Part shown: piece after piece, positions 1 through 12,299 of the stretch
Position numbering within the stretch: position 1 is the stretch's first letter
Layout of the letters: every line of letters begins with the position of its first letter
NCBI RefSeq assembly: GCF_000283155.1
Contig: NW_004454177.1
Span: forward strand, 21,496,850-21,560,849
Source of the DNA: Ceratotherium simum simum
Lineage: Eukaryota > Chordata > Mammalia > Perissodactyla > Rhinocerotidae
Length of the DNA stretch: 64,000 nt
Reading direction: 5' to 3'
Program-made: the position numbers and the translations under genes
The notes under the pieces: generated by a model
Databases searched by the model: none
Told to the model about the DNA's origin: nothing
What the model saw: only the letters and a program-made list of their open reading frames with translations

Positions 1-64
1 TCATAAATGTGCTTGTGTTGCTCAGAACCTCAGTAGTGAGGCCCTTCACCCCTCTTCCTTCCTG

Positions 65-165
65 GGACTCAATTTCTTCTTTTTATCTAACTTGCCTGAC
101 TTACAATGTTGTGTGAGAATCAAACGAAATAATACATACAAGAGAGGAAGGGCAAAGTTCTTTTC
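65..165 (+). repeat. MIR SINE fragment
   Basis: The core-to-3' part of a MIR is recognisable: a degraded 'ctcaatttcttc...atct' (from CTCAGTTTCCTCATCTGTAAAAT), followed by 'tgtgtgagaatcaaacgaaataatacata', which corresponds to the MIR GTGAGGATTAAATGAGATAATACATG segment. Heavily diverged. Confidence 0.45.
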
Positions 166-284
166 ATGATGTAAAATTCTATTTATATCTTTTAGCCTAT
201 GTCTTAATCGGATAATGAAACTGTTTCAAATTTATTTTGAAATGATTAACTAATGTTGAAGAATCTGATTTGTAGGGTTGCCTT

Positions 285-303
285 TAAAAAATATATATAT
301 ATA
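285..303. repeat. (AT)n microsatellite
   Basis: A short A-run passes into about seven AT dinucleotides. Confidence 0.8.
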
Positions 304-794
304 ACAGAAACATATTTTTGGTAAAGGAATAGGAGATTACTCATGATAGTAAAGTTTACAAGTACTAGAAAAAAGAACTTGTATAGTGTAAATGTAACCA
401 CATAATCATAATATAAACTTTATAGGAGGGTGTGATTTTGGATGAATATATGAAAATCTTACCAGCAATGAGAATAATTGACCCACAAATTATAAAATGG
501 ATGAAGGATATTTATCTTCATTATTTACAAGATAATATAATTTAACGTTAAACTTATTGAAAAAGTAGGAAATTTAAAATGTTATCTCCCCAAATAGTTC
601 TAGATCTGCTCTAGGTTTGATAAAAGATATTGGGAGACCGTGTTGTATTGGTGTTCAGAACTACTTTGGATAATAACTTTCCTATACAATGATTGTTTAA
701 ATTTGGGAAAGTTGTGTACTTTTCTGAATTTCTTTTTCTTCTTCTGTCATAAGAAAAACCCCCAAGCAAAAACAAAACCAATTCTTGCATCATA

Positions 795-905
795 GGGTAT
801 TTGAGAAGTAAATGAAATAACAACATTTGGAAAGTTTAGCGTGTTGCCAAGTATCTAGCAGGCATTCAATGGATGAGAGCTATTATTATAATTTTTTTTA
901 TTACT
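795..905 (+). repeat. MIR SINE 3' part
   Basis: The order 'aaatgaaataacaacatttggaaag', 'ccaagtatctagcaggcattcaatgga', 'gagctattattat' follows the MIR 3' half (TAAATGAG..AAAGCGCTTAG..CTGGCACATAGTAAGCGCTCAATAAATG..AGCTATTAT). Confidence 0.6.
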
Positions 906-944
906 CATACCTGTTTCCAGTGCTTTCTCAGTGATGGCATTTGC

Positions 945-1400
945 CATTATGTCTGTCTTAGGTCAGAGTTTCAGAGAAACAGACTCTGAGATGGAGACTT
1001 CACTGAAAAATGCCATTGAGATCAACATTTGTGGGGAAAATGAAGAAAGTAGAGTTGAGCAGAGGGGATGTTTAACTGTGATGTAGTCACAACAAAGGCC
1101 TCAGCTTATCCCATAGAGAACTCAGGAGCTGAAATGACCCTTCAGAATTGTTTTACTTTGAGGCAAGGGACTCGGCCTTTATAACTATCCCTATGCACTC
1201 ATCACCCTTACCGTTGGGCCTCTGCTGGAGGGTGGGGCATAACTTGGGCCAAACAAGTCTGTTTGGCTGAGGGTAATCCCCAGAAAGGGACTTAGCTGAG
1301 AGCTGTCAGCCCCCAACACTCTCAGTGGCTTAGGAAAGGAGTGCCTCAGTCTTGAAAGGGAATTCTGGGTAACACACCATGGCATCTACCACAGCGGCCT
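945..1400. other. GC-richer block, unclassified
   Basis: About 450 bp with clearly higher G+C than the flanks. It opens with a 'tcagagtttcagagaaacagactctgag' palindromic-like stretch and contains G/C-rich segments around 1210-1340. The minus-strand ORF inside it (1191-1385) shows no recognisable domain. The sharp composition change suggests a diverged mobile element or LTR, but I cannot name one. Confidence 0.3.
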
Positions 1401-2631
1401 ATGGTATCCTCATTAATAATTGACACAATTAGTTATCCTTCCTAATTCAATTTACTTGAACAGGCCCATGAATCAGTATGAATAATGAAAGAGAGAGGAG
1501 CACAAGAAAACAAGAGGGAGACAGAGGTATTTGAAAAAATTATCAAGATTTGTATAGCAGCCTTTCAAGAAATAAATAAAAACAAATACTGATTTTGTGC
1601 CAAACTGGAGTACTGAGAAAAGATGAGTATAGGCTCTGGAGATAATTTAGGTGCTCATTTCAGCTTCTTGACCTGAACATTTGCTACAACTGGAAAGCTA
1701 CAATTTTATAACTGAAAGAGTGGGCTTGATATTATGCATTTATTTACTTATTCATTCTTAACTGTTTAGCACATATATAATTTATAAAGATTTTTGCAGT
1801 CTTATAAGCCTTTGTCAGATTGGGATGGGGAAGTAATTCTAGAGTCAAGATCCACTGATTATTCTTCAACATACAATTGCAAAATAGTAGAATTTTAGAG
1901 TAACAATGAATAAATACAATGGAAATTCTAAACTGAAGCTCAAAATATTTGGAGTATTATTTTGAATGAAAATTTATATTTGAAGTTTGTTATGCATATT
2001 AGAAAGACTAAGAAGTCTAAGTAATTCACTGTTGAAAATCACAGAATTAGGTGAGAATTTGGTTTAATAAACATCACTGAAATAAGATAGATGTCGTGGT
2101 CAAAGGTAAAAACAATAACAACGGTTGCACAACCTATAGGGGTCTACCAATGGTCAGATTTCCAAAGACACAGGTGCTTTATTCCAGATTAAATTCATCC
2201 TTTGGTTGGATTAAAAACAACCGCCCAAGGAGAATGTAGTATTATAGAAATCCAATCTGTATTAATATATGCATGGAATGGAAAAATAACTTTGGAGAAA
2301 AACAAAACTTCCCAAAGGGGAAAAATATGGAGTCCTAGACATAGAAGCACTTCTTAATTTCTGGAGTTAGTGAGCTAAAAACATATTTAATTTCTGGAGT
2401 TTACAATCTAGGAAAGTAAATTCTATTAAGAGGTAAGGAGTGTTTTCACTTTCTCATTCCCCACTTTTCCCAGTCCAATAACCTGGAACGTCCCAGCTGG
2501 CTCTGAAGAGAATCTCTGGGAAGGATGGTACTTTTATCCTCTCAGAGATTACAGAACAGAGGCTATTGATCTGATTTTTCCCAGCATGGCTGACACTAAA
2601 ATTGCCTTTCTCTATCAAGAAGCTTTATTTT

Positions 2632-2690
2632 CCTCTCTCCCTCTCTCTCAAAAAAAAAAAAAAAAAAAAAAAAACAATAACAAAAAAATA
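2632..2690 (+). repeat. (CT)n followed by A25
   Basis: A CT-rich tract at 2632-2649 runs straight into 25 A at 2650-2674, then A-rich sequence to 2690. No retroelement body is recognisable upstream, so I call it simple sequence. Confidence 0.75.
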
Positions 2691-2996
2691 AACCTGCAGT
2701 TCTGCACTGGAAAACATTGCGGAGAAACTAGTAACTGTTCATATCACCCATCATGTTATATAATGGTATCATAAAGATAAAACAGCTGTCAAAAATGGAG
2801 GCTTTAAATGAACAAAAAAAGCTCTGTATCCTTACCATAACACCATATTCAGAAGGTTTGTTTTGGTGGACTATATTTAAATCAATAAAGTGAGGCCTGT
2901 GACTTGGATAGCTAAGCCTGTCTCTTTAGATGTGATAAGTTTGGGGGGCCTTACCAGATTTTACTACATTTGACAAACTACAGAAAGTGAAGTAGG

Positions 2997-3244
2997 GGGC
3001 TGGCCCGGTGGCGTGATGATTAAGTTTGTGAGCTCTGCTTTGGCAGCCCGTGGTTCACCTGTTCGGATCCCAGGCACAGACATACACACCGCTCATCAAG
3101 CCATGCTGTGGTGGTGTCCCACATACAAAATAGAGGAAGATTGGCATGGATGTTAGCTCAACAACAATCTTCCTCAGCCAAAAAGAGGAAGATTGGCAAC
3201 AGATGCTCAGGACCAATCTTCCTCACCAAAAAAAAAAAAAAAAA
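2997..3244 (+). mobile_element. ERE SINE, long type without the CTTTGGGG module
   Basis: tRNA-derived perissodactyl SINE. The head GGGCTGGCCCGGTGGCG is followed by a degraded A-box region and a B-box-like GTTCGGATCC at 3062-3071. Then come CCATGCTGTGGTGGTGTCCCACATA and two tandem copies of the 'gaggaagattggca...gttagctca...aatcttcctca' module (3133-3177 and 3184-3224), ending in a poly(A) of about 16. It is more diverged than the other EREs here, with an insertion after the GGCAGCCC box, suggesting an older subfamily. The TSD is not clear. Confidence 0.9.
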
Positions 3245-5144
3245 GAAGAAGCAATACACTTCAAATTTTGCTTTGTGGGATCATCTGCCAATTAGAGTAA
3301 AAATGGAGGTGGATAATCAATATAACGTCACTATCCAGCTGTGACCTTGATGGTATTGTGGTCCACAGATTACTCAGATGACACCACCAGGAATTAAGGA
3401 AGGATTTCCTAATAATAGACTATCTTAGACGTCGCCTAAGGTGGTCATCTTTCATTCGGTTCTAAACCGTGGTAAAGTGAATGTCCAATGTTGCGTAAAA
3501 CGTAAAAAAATCAAGGAAAATAAACTATTCTAACAACAGGTTTTAACAGAATTTTATGCAATATTTAATTATGCTAAAACCTCTGAGATAATGTAGTAGT
3601 TGGCTAAGCTGAGAAAATTCTTTATATCAAGTTTTTATTTTATTTTTTTAACAATGACTGAGTGGCTGTTTTGTGGATATCTACAGTACAAAGTAATCAA
3701 AAGTAAAAACGCATATTAGTCTCTGTTTTTAGGGACCTCAAAGTTTAGCTTATTTCATTAATACATAAAGTGTTATAGAATCACAGATTTTATTGGCTTA
3801 TTTTGGCTGTGTTCATATAACTACATGAAACATATACACGTACTAAAAAAGATGGACATTCTTTTTTTTTGCTATGGAAACTACTACCACTTTGAGAAGA
3901 TAGTGGTTGGAAGGACATTCTCTAATGCAGACAAGCAGGAAGAATGGACATGGTACATTTTTCTGGAATAGTTTGAAAATTCTGAGGCCTTTGAGGGTAA
4001 CCTTTCTCCTTTTTAGCTCCCAAGTTTTGGCTGGTGGTTACTCTATTATTCTGTCCTATTAAAATGACAAAGTGACTTCTTTGTTAAGTCAGGTGAAAGA
4101 CTGGGAGAGAACTGTTGTAGAGCAAATATGTGGCAGTCAAAAGATTACAGCAGAGAACAGAAAGTTGGTGGATTACTAGGTTGCCAGGATTCAGAGCAAG
4201 ACAGAGACCCAGGAGGCAAGAAATTGAGTGATGAGGAAGGACAAGCCCTTTGCCAGCAGGGAGAGGGTAGGGCACAGAGTCCACGAGGCCATATTACTTG
4301 AAAGTACAAATATTGCTAGTGAGCAGAGTGAGCCGAAGAGAACATGTGCCTTTGGTAGAGCTACTGATCCTCTGCCCTTTCGTACACTTCCTGATTAGTT
4401 ATGAAGTGCCTCCAAGTCTTACACCTGCTAATATGAAGAAAAGGATGCAGTAGATGCTTGGGAGGTCCTCAGAGCTTTGTGCTTTAGTAAACTCTGGCAG
4501 TCTTTTCCAATGATTTCATTTACTTTTATAATATTTATCCATCAGTATTAAGATTCATCCATCAGGAAAGAAAATGACGCCAGTAGAGCACTTACTGTCT
4601 TCTATTCTGAGATTTTTACTCCTTAGGAAATAGATGCTAATTCCTAAAAAAATAAACTAGGAACAGAAGTAACCATAGTAGGAAGACTGACATAGGCTAG
4701 AACTTTTCAGCTACCGTAAAATCCTTAAGGTACTAAGAAGTTTATATTCTGGCCCCTTTTTATCTACCTAACACTCCACAAAAACCACGTATATGAATCA
4801 GGAATGTTGCTTTATGATTCCAATGCTTGGTATACAGATTATTGTAATTACTTCTACCTTCCAACTTTCCAACATTCAGATCTGGTTGGTAATGGTATGA
4901 ACTACTTCAGAGGAGTGAGTTCCTCATTACTAAAAGGCTTACAGCCAACACTAAGGATACTGATGGAGAATCCATGTATCATCCTAGGACAAACTCAGTA
5001 ATCTCCAAGATCCCTCACAACCCTGAGATACAATATCTTTTCCCATCTTAGGTTGCCTTCTCTTTCTTCTTTTCCTATCCTAATGCTACCCACCCTCTGA
5101 GTCTAGGTCAGGTAGCACCTTCTCCCTAAATAATATTTCTTTAT

Positions 5145-5235
5145 ACAGTTGTTATGAGGAATTGATGAGCTATTGCGTATATAATTTTTAGCTGAGTACT
5201 TGGCATACAGTAGGTGCTCAGTTATTTCCTTTTCT
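5145..5235 (+). repeat. MIR SINE 3' part
   Basis: 'gttatgaggaattgatgagctat...gctgagtacttggcatacagtaggtgctcagttat' matches the MIR 3' half. The C/T-rich sequence just upstream (5040-5140) may be an L2 remnant. Confidence 0.55.
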
Positions 5236-6029
5236 TGCCTTCCTCCACAATGATAAAAACTCACATTAATCTCTATCTTTTCTGGCCTTCAATAATATTT
5301 GGCTATAATAAAAAATTAGTAAGATTTTGGTTTTATTTTTCTTGAATTACTTAATGTTCTACATCATCTTTACATTTATTAAAGACTAGAACCAAATCGT
5401 CCCTTTATTTCCCACAGTTTACAGACAAGGACTGAACACATAATGGTCAATTAATATGGAGAGGGTAAGCTTTATAAAGGAGAATCAACACAATGCAGTT
5501 TGAAAATCACACTGTAATCTTGTAACCACAATTTAGTATTCATGTGGCCTATAAAGTCTTAGGCTCAGTTTCCACATTAAAAAATGTGGTCAAATATCCC
5601 TACTCTGCCTTCCTGAGTGTACTCTTATAATCAGAGAATTGGGTATATATGAAGGACCATTCAAACAGTGCATTTTGATTTGATTGCCCATTTCATTGCA
5701 ATTTAGCATATTTGGAGAGTTCACAATGGAAAGGGCAACTCTTCTTTAGCTGACCATCTTGATGACAGATGTTTGGTTTTTTTCCTCTGCCAGAAAACAG
5801 AGCAAATTGCAGGCTTGTATGATATTCAGTGTAGCTTGTTTATGCATTGTAAGGATTAAAACCAACTTACATCTTGAGTGAATAATTAGGGATTTCAAGT
5901 CTCTGGAAAACAATGGATCACCACAGTCCTTCATTAAGACTGTAGTTTTGGGGCCACACGGCCACACTCAGGTGCTGTTCAGACATCCTGAGAGTATTAA
6001 GACGTTCTCACAAAACTCTGACCAAAGAA

Positions 6030-6053
6030 ACAATTGTGTTAAAACACAATTGT
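6030..6053. repeat. 24-bp palindrome (11-bp arms, 2-nt spacer)
   Basis: The arms ACAATTGTGTT and AACACAATTGT are exact reverse complements separated by AA. The context is anonymous AT-rich intron, and no transposon terminal repeats were recognised around it. Confidence 0.9.
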
Positions 6054-6194
6054 AAATGCTTTATTTGATGAACAGGATGGTTATCTAAGGCCAAAGCTTA
6101 TAATGGTCGACTCCTCATTGTAACCTCTGCTTAACCAGTGTAGAATGGATGTGAAGTCCACAAACTGTTCAATACTTATTTTACATAGCTGTCA

Positions 6195-6680
6195 GAATTA
6201 TATTCCTAAAAATCAAATCTGAATCACATGGCTCCTTGCTGCATTCCAAATGCAACTCAAATTCCACAGCTTGGAAATCAGTGCCTTTTACAACGAGGCC
6301 TCTGCTGCTTTCCTTTAAATTTATTCAACGAATATTGACTTATTGTCTACTATGTGCTCTCACTGTGCTGTCAGGATCAGTGGTTCCACACTGTTCCTGA
6401 AACAGCTCTAAACTCTTCTGCCTTTCTGTCTTTGCTTCACCTGCTCGCTCTGTCTGAAACACAGTTTCTTCTCCTAGCCACCTGGGAAAATCCTACTTAC
6501 CCAGGTCCAGGTCAAATACCAACTCCTCCTGCCAGCCGTATGCACAGAGTTCTCTGCTGATAGCACTGTTATAGCAGATCACTAGCCCATCCTGCTGTCT
6601 CTCTTCTTAAACTGTGCTCTCTTAGGGGTGAAGTGCCATGTCTTTTATTTTGGATCCCCCACAGCACTTAGCTTGTAAAA
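6195..6680 (+). repeat. L2 LINE 3' fragment, sense
   Basis: C/T-rich sequence with the ordered phrases of the L2 3' region: 'tcacatggctccttgctgcattcc', 'tcttctgcctttctgtc..cttcacctgctc', 'ggtcaaataccaactcctcctg', 'gctctcttaggggtgaagtgccatgtcttttatt', 'cccacagcacttagct'. The plus-strand ORF at 6354-6560 lies inside it and is not a gene. Confidence 0.7.
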
Positions 6681-8754
6681 CTGAATTGAAATTAAAATCT
6701 TAAGAATAGCCTCACTAATTTGCCACCTTCAGTTAATTCATATCATTGCCAAAAAAGTGATTTGGGTGAATTAGATCAAACATTTATGGACTAATTGATT
6801 GCTTGGACCCTTTCAACAGTGACTTCAGTAATGGATTCACTTCAAATCAGTCCAATTGCTGAGTTTGTAAAACATGGCCTCAGTAAAGAGGGCAGGAGGA
6901 ACAGAAGCATTTTCATTATAGATGTTTTAATTTAAATTTCAAAGCCATAGCCATTACTTTTTTAACCTGATGTGATTATACATTTATCTATTCACTCTCT
7001 TAAAATGCAGTCCAAAAGCACTATTTTATTTAAAACATAACAACGTGCATTGTACACAGATGTTATAAAAGCGACACATAAAAATTTGCCTAGAGCTTTC
7101 TCTACAAACCAATGGCTGTGTATAAAAGACACCAGTACAACTAGTTGAAAAGTAGAGAACTTAATTAAGCTGTATTTGGAATCTACAAGATGCTAAATAT
7201 CAACACCATTGTTATCTTTTTTTTTATTTCCCCAGAGATTTGATTGATTCATTTGACACTATACAGTGCTAATATGCTTAAAAAGTATACCCCCCCTTTC
7301 TCTTCTGTATCACCCCAATTTGATCACCCACTGGTGGGTTAGGTCCCAGGGCAGTTAATTTAGAGAGTACTCCAGGTAAAGGCACACTCTATTCCTGCTT
7401 AAGTCTCTGAATCCCGTTTGGCTTTCTTCCTCTGCTGAGCCAGCCTAGACGTTAAGGTCCCTTCAGCGGGTCTCCTTTGAAACTCAAGAATAGGCCACAG
7501 ATAACCCCACTTGGCTCTCAAACAGAAGGTATCCACAAGTTTGGAGGCCTTCCCAAATCTCCTTTCTTTGTAACACTTTCATTCCTCCCTCTAAAACATT
7601 ATTTCTCAGACATATTATTTCACAAGGAAAAGGGCCGAAGGGAGATAGAATGTTTTTCTTTTTTCTCTCTGCCTTTTTAATGTCATAAAATGGAATTCTC
7701 TCCAGTGTATGTCCTTGAAGCCAGCCAGGACCCAATTGTTGTTTGAGGTAATTGGGAGAAAGGGGATAGACAATTTCTTTTACACTTTGCAGTTTTGAAG
7801 CTTCCAAATATTTTCAAGTGTACACATATTTCTATTTATTATTCTCAATATACAAAAAGTGGTAAGTCCTACATTACCTTTAAAGCTAAATGTTTTTCTC
7901 ACTTCTCAATACGAGAATTTGCTTTATTCCTCTATTCTGTAGTTAATTATCACTGTCTACAATCCACAGCCTAATTTTAACATAGCTTGTAACAATACGG
8001 GTTTGCATGGTGTAATGAGTCAATTCTGTACTTCTCAAGGGCATGAACAGCACATACATAAAGAGGGATGTAGCAGGTATTATTAACTGCCAACCGTACA
8101 AAAAGGATTAAAGGTATCTATTGATACAAATGAATGACATCAAACTAAAGTGGTAATGTCTAAGAGATAAAACAATAATTCATATAATTTTACCAAGACC
8201 ATTAATTTCTCTATTGGTATTTTAAAGTAGAGAGGGGACTAATTAACTTATATGAAGAAAAACCAATATTCATTTTAGACATATTTTTACTTTATATACC
8301 TAATCACTCAAAATGAATGTTTACAGATAATCTTAAGAAGATATATTTTGATGGTATATTTTTTGTTTTCAAATGTGATATTGTTGTATCATATTTTTTT
8401 GGTTCTGTTTTATGACTTTCATGCCACAAAATTTGATCACAATTTTGAAGGAATTATCAACCCAAGGGAAAGGAAAAAGGAAAGTCACAAATTAGAGGAA
8501 AATGACTTTAATTTAACATGATCTAAATATTTTGCATATAACATAACCATTAGTAATTAAAATTAATTAGTGAGAGGTGAACAATGCAATTGGTATGTAA
8601 TTGTTTCTTATAGTGTCTTCCATTAATTGCAAAGTAAACCAAGATGAAAGAAATAATTTGGAATAAGATATTTAACTTTGGTTACATTGGAAAATGCAAC
8701 CAAGAGAGCTCATCATTACTCTTCTACTAATATAAATTTATAAAATTCTATTAT

Positions 8755-8935
8755 GAGAAGGGATCTTAGAAATTATGTGGTCCAATTTGTTCGCTTTACT
8801 TCTTTCTGAGATTAATGCCCAGGCAAGTCAAGCGACTGGCTTTTTGTTACACAGTTAATTAGAGATTGAGCTGGGACTTGATTCAGAAAACTCCTGACTT
8901 TAGATCTAAGACTTTTTTTCGCTATATCCTGTTAC
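8755..8935 (+). repeat. MIR-family (MIR3-like) element
   Basis: 'gggatcttagaaattatgtggtccaat', then 'attaatgcccaggcaagtcaagcgactgg', 'cacagttaatt', 'gagctgggacttgattca' and 'ctcctgactttagatct' follow a common ancient SINE order: TTAGAGATCATCTAGTCCA..GGCCCAGAGAGG..AAGTGACTTGCC..CACACAGCTA..GCTGGGACT. Confidence 0.6.
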
Positions 8936-9869
8936 CTTTAAAATAAAATTCAATCCAAACTGAGTTTTATATGTTTGGGCTCACTACAGCTGTGGTTTCC
9001 CAGTGCTTTCCAAAGTGTCTGAAGAAGAATAAACTAATATTAATAAATGGGTAGCAGCATTTTAAATTGGATTTGTAGGCATAAATTGTATTTGGATCCA
9101 TCTCTTTAGCTAATATAGAAGAGATATTCCAGCCAAAATCTCTCTCTGCCATACTAGTTCCATCCCTTTCTCTCTCTTCCTCTGTCATTATGTTACTCTG
9201 CTACGTTAACAACACAGTGGGGGAAGGAGGTCTTTTTTCATTTCTCTATTGAATCAACACACTGTGATGGTTCTATAGGATTTGGTTCAAAAGATTCCCC
9301 ACTCTGTTTAGTTAATTGCCCGTAGATACATAAACTTAAAGAAGATATTACAAAGAAAAGATGTGGTGGACAAAAAATGGGTATGTTTGTGAATCTTTAT
9401 CTAAGGCTAATACGTATTTCTGACTATGAGTTGCATATTTAAGCTCTATAGCTTGTGAGAAATTAAAGAATCTCCAAAAATTAGTATTTCTTAAGAATTA
9501 GGACAGGTAGGCTTATTTCATTTATTTATTGTATCATAATTACTGTTAAGAATGCTTGAAATAACACCAGCAACTTTATGTAGCAACATAACTTTTGAGA
9601 AGCAATGTGTAAATATTGCCAATATTAATCAAGTAAATAAAAGTGACAAAAAAAACAGATTTTCATAATGAGGTAGTACCAAATTTTTGCTAGGGGTTTT
9701 TAAATAATTACTGTCAGTTTGACATAAACATAAAATAATTAAAGTAATTGTTTGAATGAAATTTATTTTTTTCATATTTTTCCTTAGCATTTCATAGATA
9801 AAGTTTTTACATTTGAGTCTAAATTTCTAAAATTATTATTACTCAAAAAATAAAAGCATATTAACTTAC

Positions 9870-10045
9870 GGCCCTGATGCTTTCAAAATGTCCACCTTCT
9901 TTCTCGAAATCAATAGGCTGTCCTTTCAGTGTCCAGTAGAAAGTGACATCCAGACTAGCATCATGAATTGCTTTGCAATTAAGGACGATGCTTTCTCCCA
10001 CTGTTAACTCTGTTCTTTTAGGAGTAAGTTCTATTCTTGTAGGTT
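9870..10045 (-). CDS. CNTN5: Contactin-5 exon: Ig5/Ig6 linker and first half of Ig6
   Basis: A 176-bp internal exon. Contactin-5 is a GPI-anchored neuronal adhesion molecule with six Ig and four FNIII domains, acting at the cell surface in axon and synapse organisation. The exon is preceded on the minus strand by ...TTTCTATAG and followed by GTAAGT. It begins with two bases completing a GAA (Glu) codon split from the previous exon and ends on a complete Ala codon. The 59 residues run from [11 protein letters not shown] to HFESIRA. They contain the B-strand cysteine (VLNC) and the C-strand tryptophan (TFYW) of an Ig C2/I-set domain. From memory of the family, wording such as [18 protein letters not shown] and FESIRA fits CNTN5 rather than CNTN1/3/4/6. 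I cannot align it here. A plus-strand ORF at 9973-10182 is the shadow of this exon. Confidence 0.93.
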
Positions 10046-12299
10046 CTATAGAAATAAAAAATACATTAATCAATATGAACAACATGCAGTATTTCCCTAC
10101 GTTCTGTATTTTAAATAACAGAGAAAAACTTAAACAAGGAATTTATGCAATACAGTTGCTCCAGAAACACATCTGTAAATAAACTACTATTATTAATTTA
10201 AATATTACCTTTTTGTATGCTAGGGCATTTTACTATGCTTTTGTAGGGGACTGAGGATTTTAAAGTCCCTGTTCCTGTTAAGTCAACTTGGACAAAAAAA
10301 GACGAGAGGCTACATAACTAGAAACAGTATTTGGCATTCTGGAAAGAGGAAAATTAGAAAAAAAGAAGCTGTAGCCTCCCTCTCCACCTTCAAGGATCAT
10401 CAAGTATAAATACAAAAATCTTTACAATAAAAAATGCTCCATATCCAAAGAGGAAGAATTCAGGTGAGTTCACTTCTTTAAAGGTTATGGGAAGCACCTC
10501 CCCTCAAATTATCATCTTAAAAGAGATAAAAATATACTGCTGCTACTATATCACCTTTTATTTGCTTTACAGGCTACAAAACCCTCTTATGAGTAGAAGA
10601 GGAGTAGAAGAGGCACCACTGGCTGATTATAAAATATCACTTTTGGTAGATTGTGGATGATTTAATTGAGATCTAAAAAGAAAGGCAAAAGATTGAGTGG
10701 AAATGTTTTTTGAGAAAAAATATTTATGTTTAATTACTTAATGATTCAGTTACGTTTTTAAAAAATAGATAAATTTTTACTGGGTTTAGAGCAACTTTGA
10801 GCCAATAAAGGCCAGTACTGGTTGTATGTCTAAGAGTTATTTAAGCTAGTGGTCAGATAGCTGCAGTATGATGTGTTTTTTTGAATACAGTAGGGTGGTG
10901 ATGGAGACAGGATTTTGATTTTGTCCTTTTTCCTAATTAGATTCCTGATTGTAGATACCTCAAGGAGACTGACACAAATGATTAAAAATTAGCCTAATTT
11001 TCCTATTCTAGCTCTGTTGTTGGCAATAGCATAGTCTGATGAAGCACCATTCTTAACCACTGATAAGATCCTTTCATCTGCAACATCCTTCTAAGCCATC
11101 ACTGAGAGGAAAGTGCAATACCAGGAAAGGAATGCCACTGTACATATCAATATTCTAGAAGTCAGATATTCTTTTTGGCATTCTAAGTTTTGGCTTCATC
11201 AGAGACAACAGATAATCACAGCATACCGTAGTTTAGTCTTTGTGAGAATTGGAATGTTCTGAGTAACTAAATATTCCATTTAACTTGTAATTAACAGAAA
11301 ACATTTTTGTGATTATTAAAGAAAAAAAGGTCTGTGCATCCAGCATTACCTCATTGTGAAAAAGATTGTTTAGCACACAGAAGGAATAAGACATGGACTA
11401 GAAGACTGACTTGGATTCCAGTAATGTATGCTATAAATGAAGATATATTTTAAATTACGTTTCTTCCTTCCGTTGAAGTTTGCCTCTTTTCTAAAATATC
11501 AGAGTGGTGGCTATTTTAATTACATTTCTATTTCTAAAGAAAGAGCAAAATTAACATTTCTGTATTTTTATGGCCAAATATGAGTCACTATATAATACAT
11601 GCACAAATGGAAAAAAATAATTAAGAATATAGTTCAGTTGTGAAAAATATTCCTTTGCCAGTTAAAGAGACTGCCTAAGATATGAGATTTTCTTAGTGCT
11701 AAACAATGATGTGTAGTCTCAAAAGAAAGTTCTAGGCTTAAATCTAGTTCTCTTTAGAAGTGAAAAACTAAGAGAAACATTTAAGCAGCAATGTTTATAA
11801 TACTAAATATTCCATTGATGCAAACATCAAAGAGCATCTCTGGTATCAGATTATCTGATGCACACTCTGACATTGCACATTCACGGTGTCCTTCTGCTAC
11901 TCCTTTCTGCCCGAAATCCCCAATTGAAGTGGTAACAAAGGAATATTACTGATTGATGCTAAAATTAATCTTGGTAGAGGAAAAATATTTTTATACTGCT
12001 GGCATACTTTTAAATTTTGAGACATCAACTAAAACTTGAGAAAATTTTCTTTAGCCTCTCACATATTTTGTTCAAAGCAAAATATTTACAGTTCTACCAA
12101 CGAGGCGTTCCTTCCTTTATGGTCCCCTAAATAATGGAAAGGGACAATTTGGCTGTGTTACTTCTATGTTTGCAATGTGTTTTATCAACAGAAGCATGTG
12201 CACACATACGTGCAAGCACACACATGCATAGTACATTTATTCGCTTTCTGATAAGGTCATGAAACTGTGCTCATAAAACATTTAGCCACATTTTCTTAC
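10046..12299 (-). other. CNTN5: CNTN5 intron, phase 1, complete (2,254 bp)
   Basis: Donor GTAAGA follows the exon ending at 12300; acceptor TTTCTATAG precedes the exon starting at 10045. The intron splits the Glu codon G|AA. Phase-1 introns at domain boundaries are typical of Ig superfamily genes. The contents are AT-rich sequence in which I recognise no repeat with confidence. A purine/pyrimidine-alternating CA/TG-rich patch lies at 12195-12235. Confidence 0.9.

Larger units (their letters stand above)
1..9869 (-). other. CNTN5: CNTN5 intron downstream of the Ig6 first-half exon (partial)
   Basis: The donor lies directly after the exon ending at 9870 (GTAAGT on the minus strand); the acceptor is outside the window. 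I looked on the minus strand for the exon that should follow (second half of Ig6, with a GxYxC motif) and did not find it here. Recognisable content is one ERE SINE, an L2 piece, MIR pieces, a 24-bp palindrome and low-complexity tracts, all listed separately. The stretches 1400-2440, 3245-5140, 5235-6020, 6680-8750 and 8940-9869 are AT-rich sequence in which I recognise nothing. The minus-strand ORF at 7484-7807 (107 codons) has no recognisable domain, coding-like composition or splice context, so I treat it as chance. Confidence 0.8.

Noticed and set aside
7484..7807. 107-codon minus-strand ORF as an exon
   Set aside because: No domain and no splice sites in a matching frame; an overlapping plus-strand ORF is equally open.
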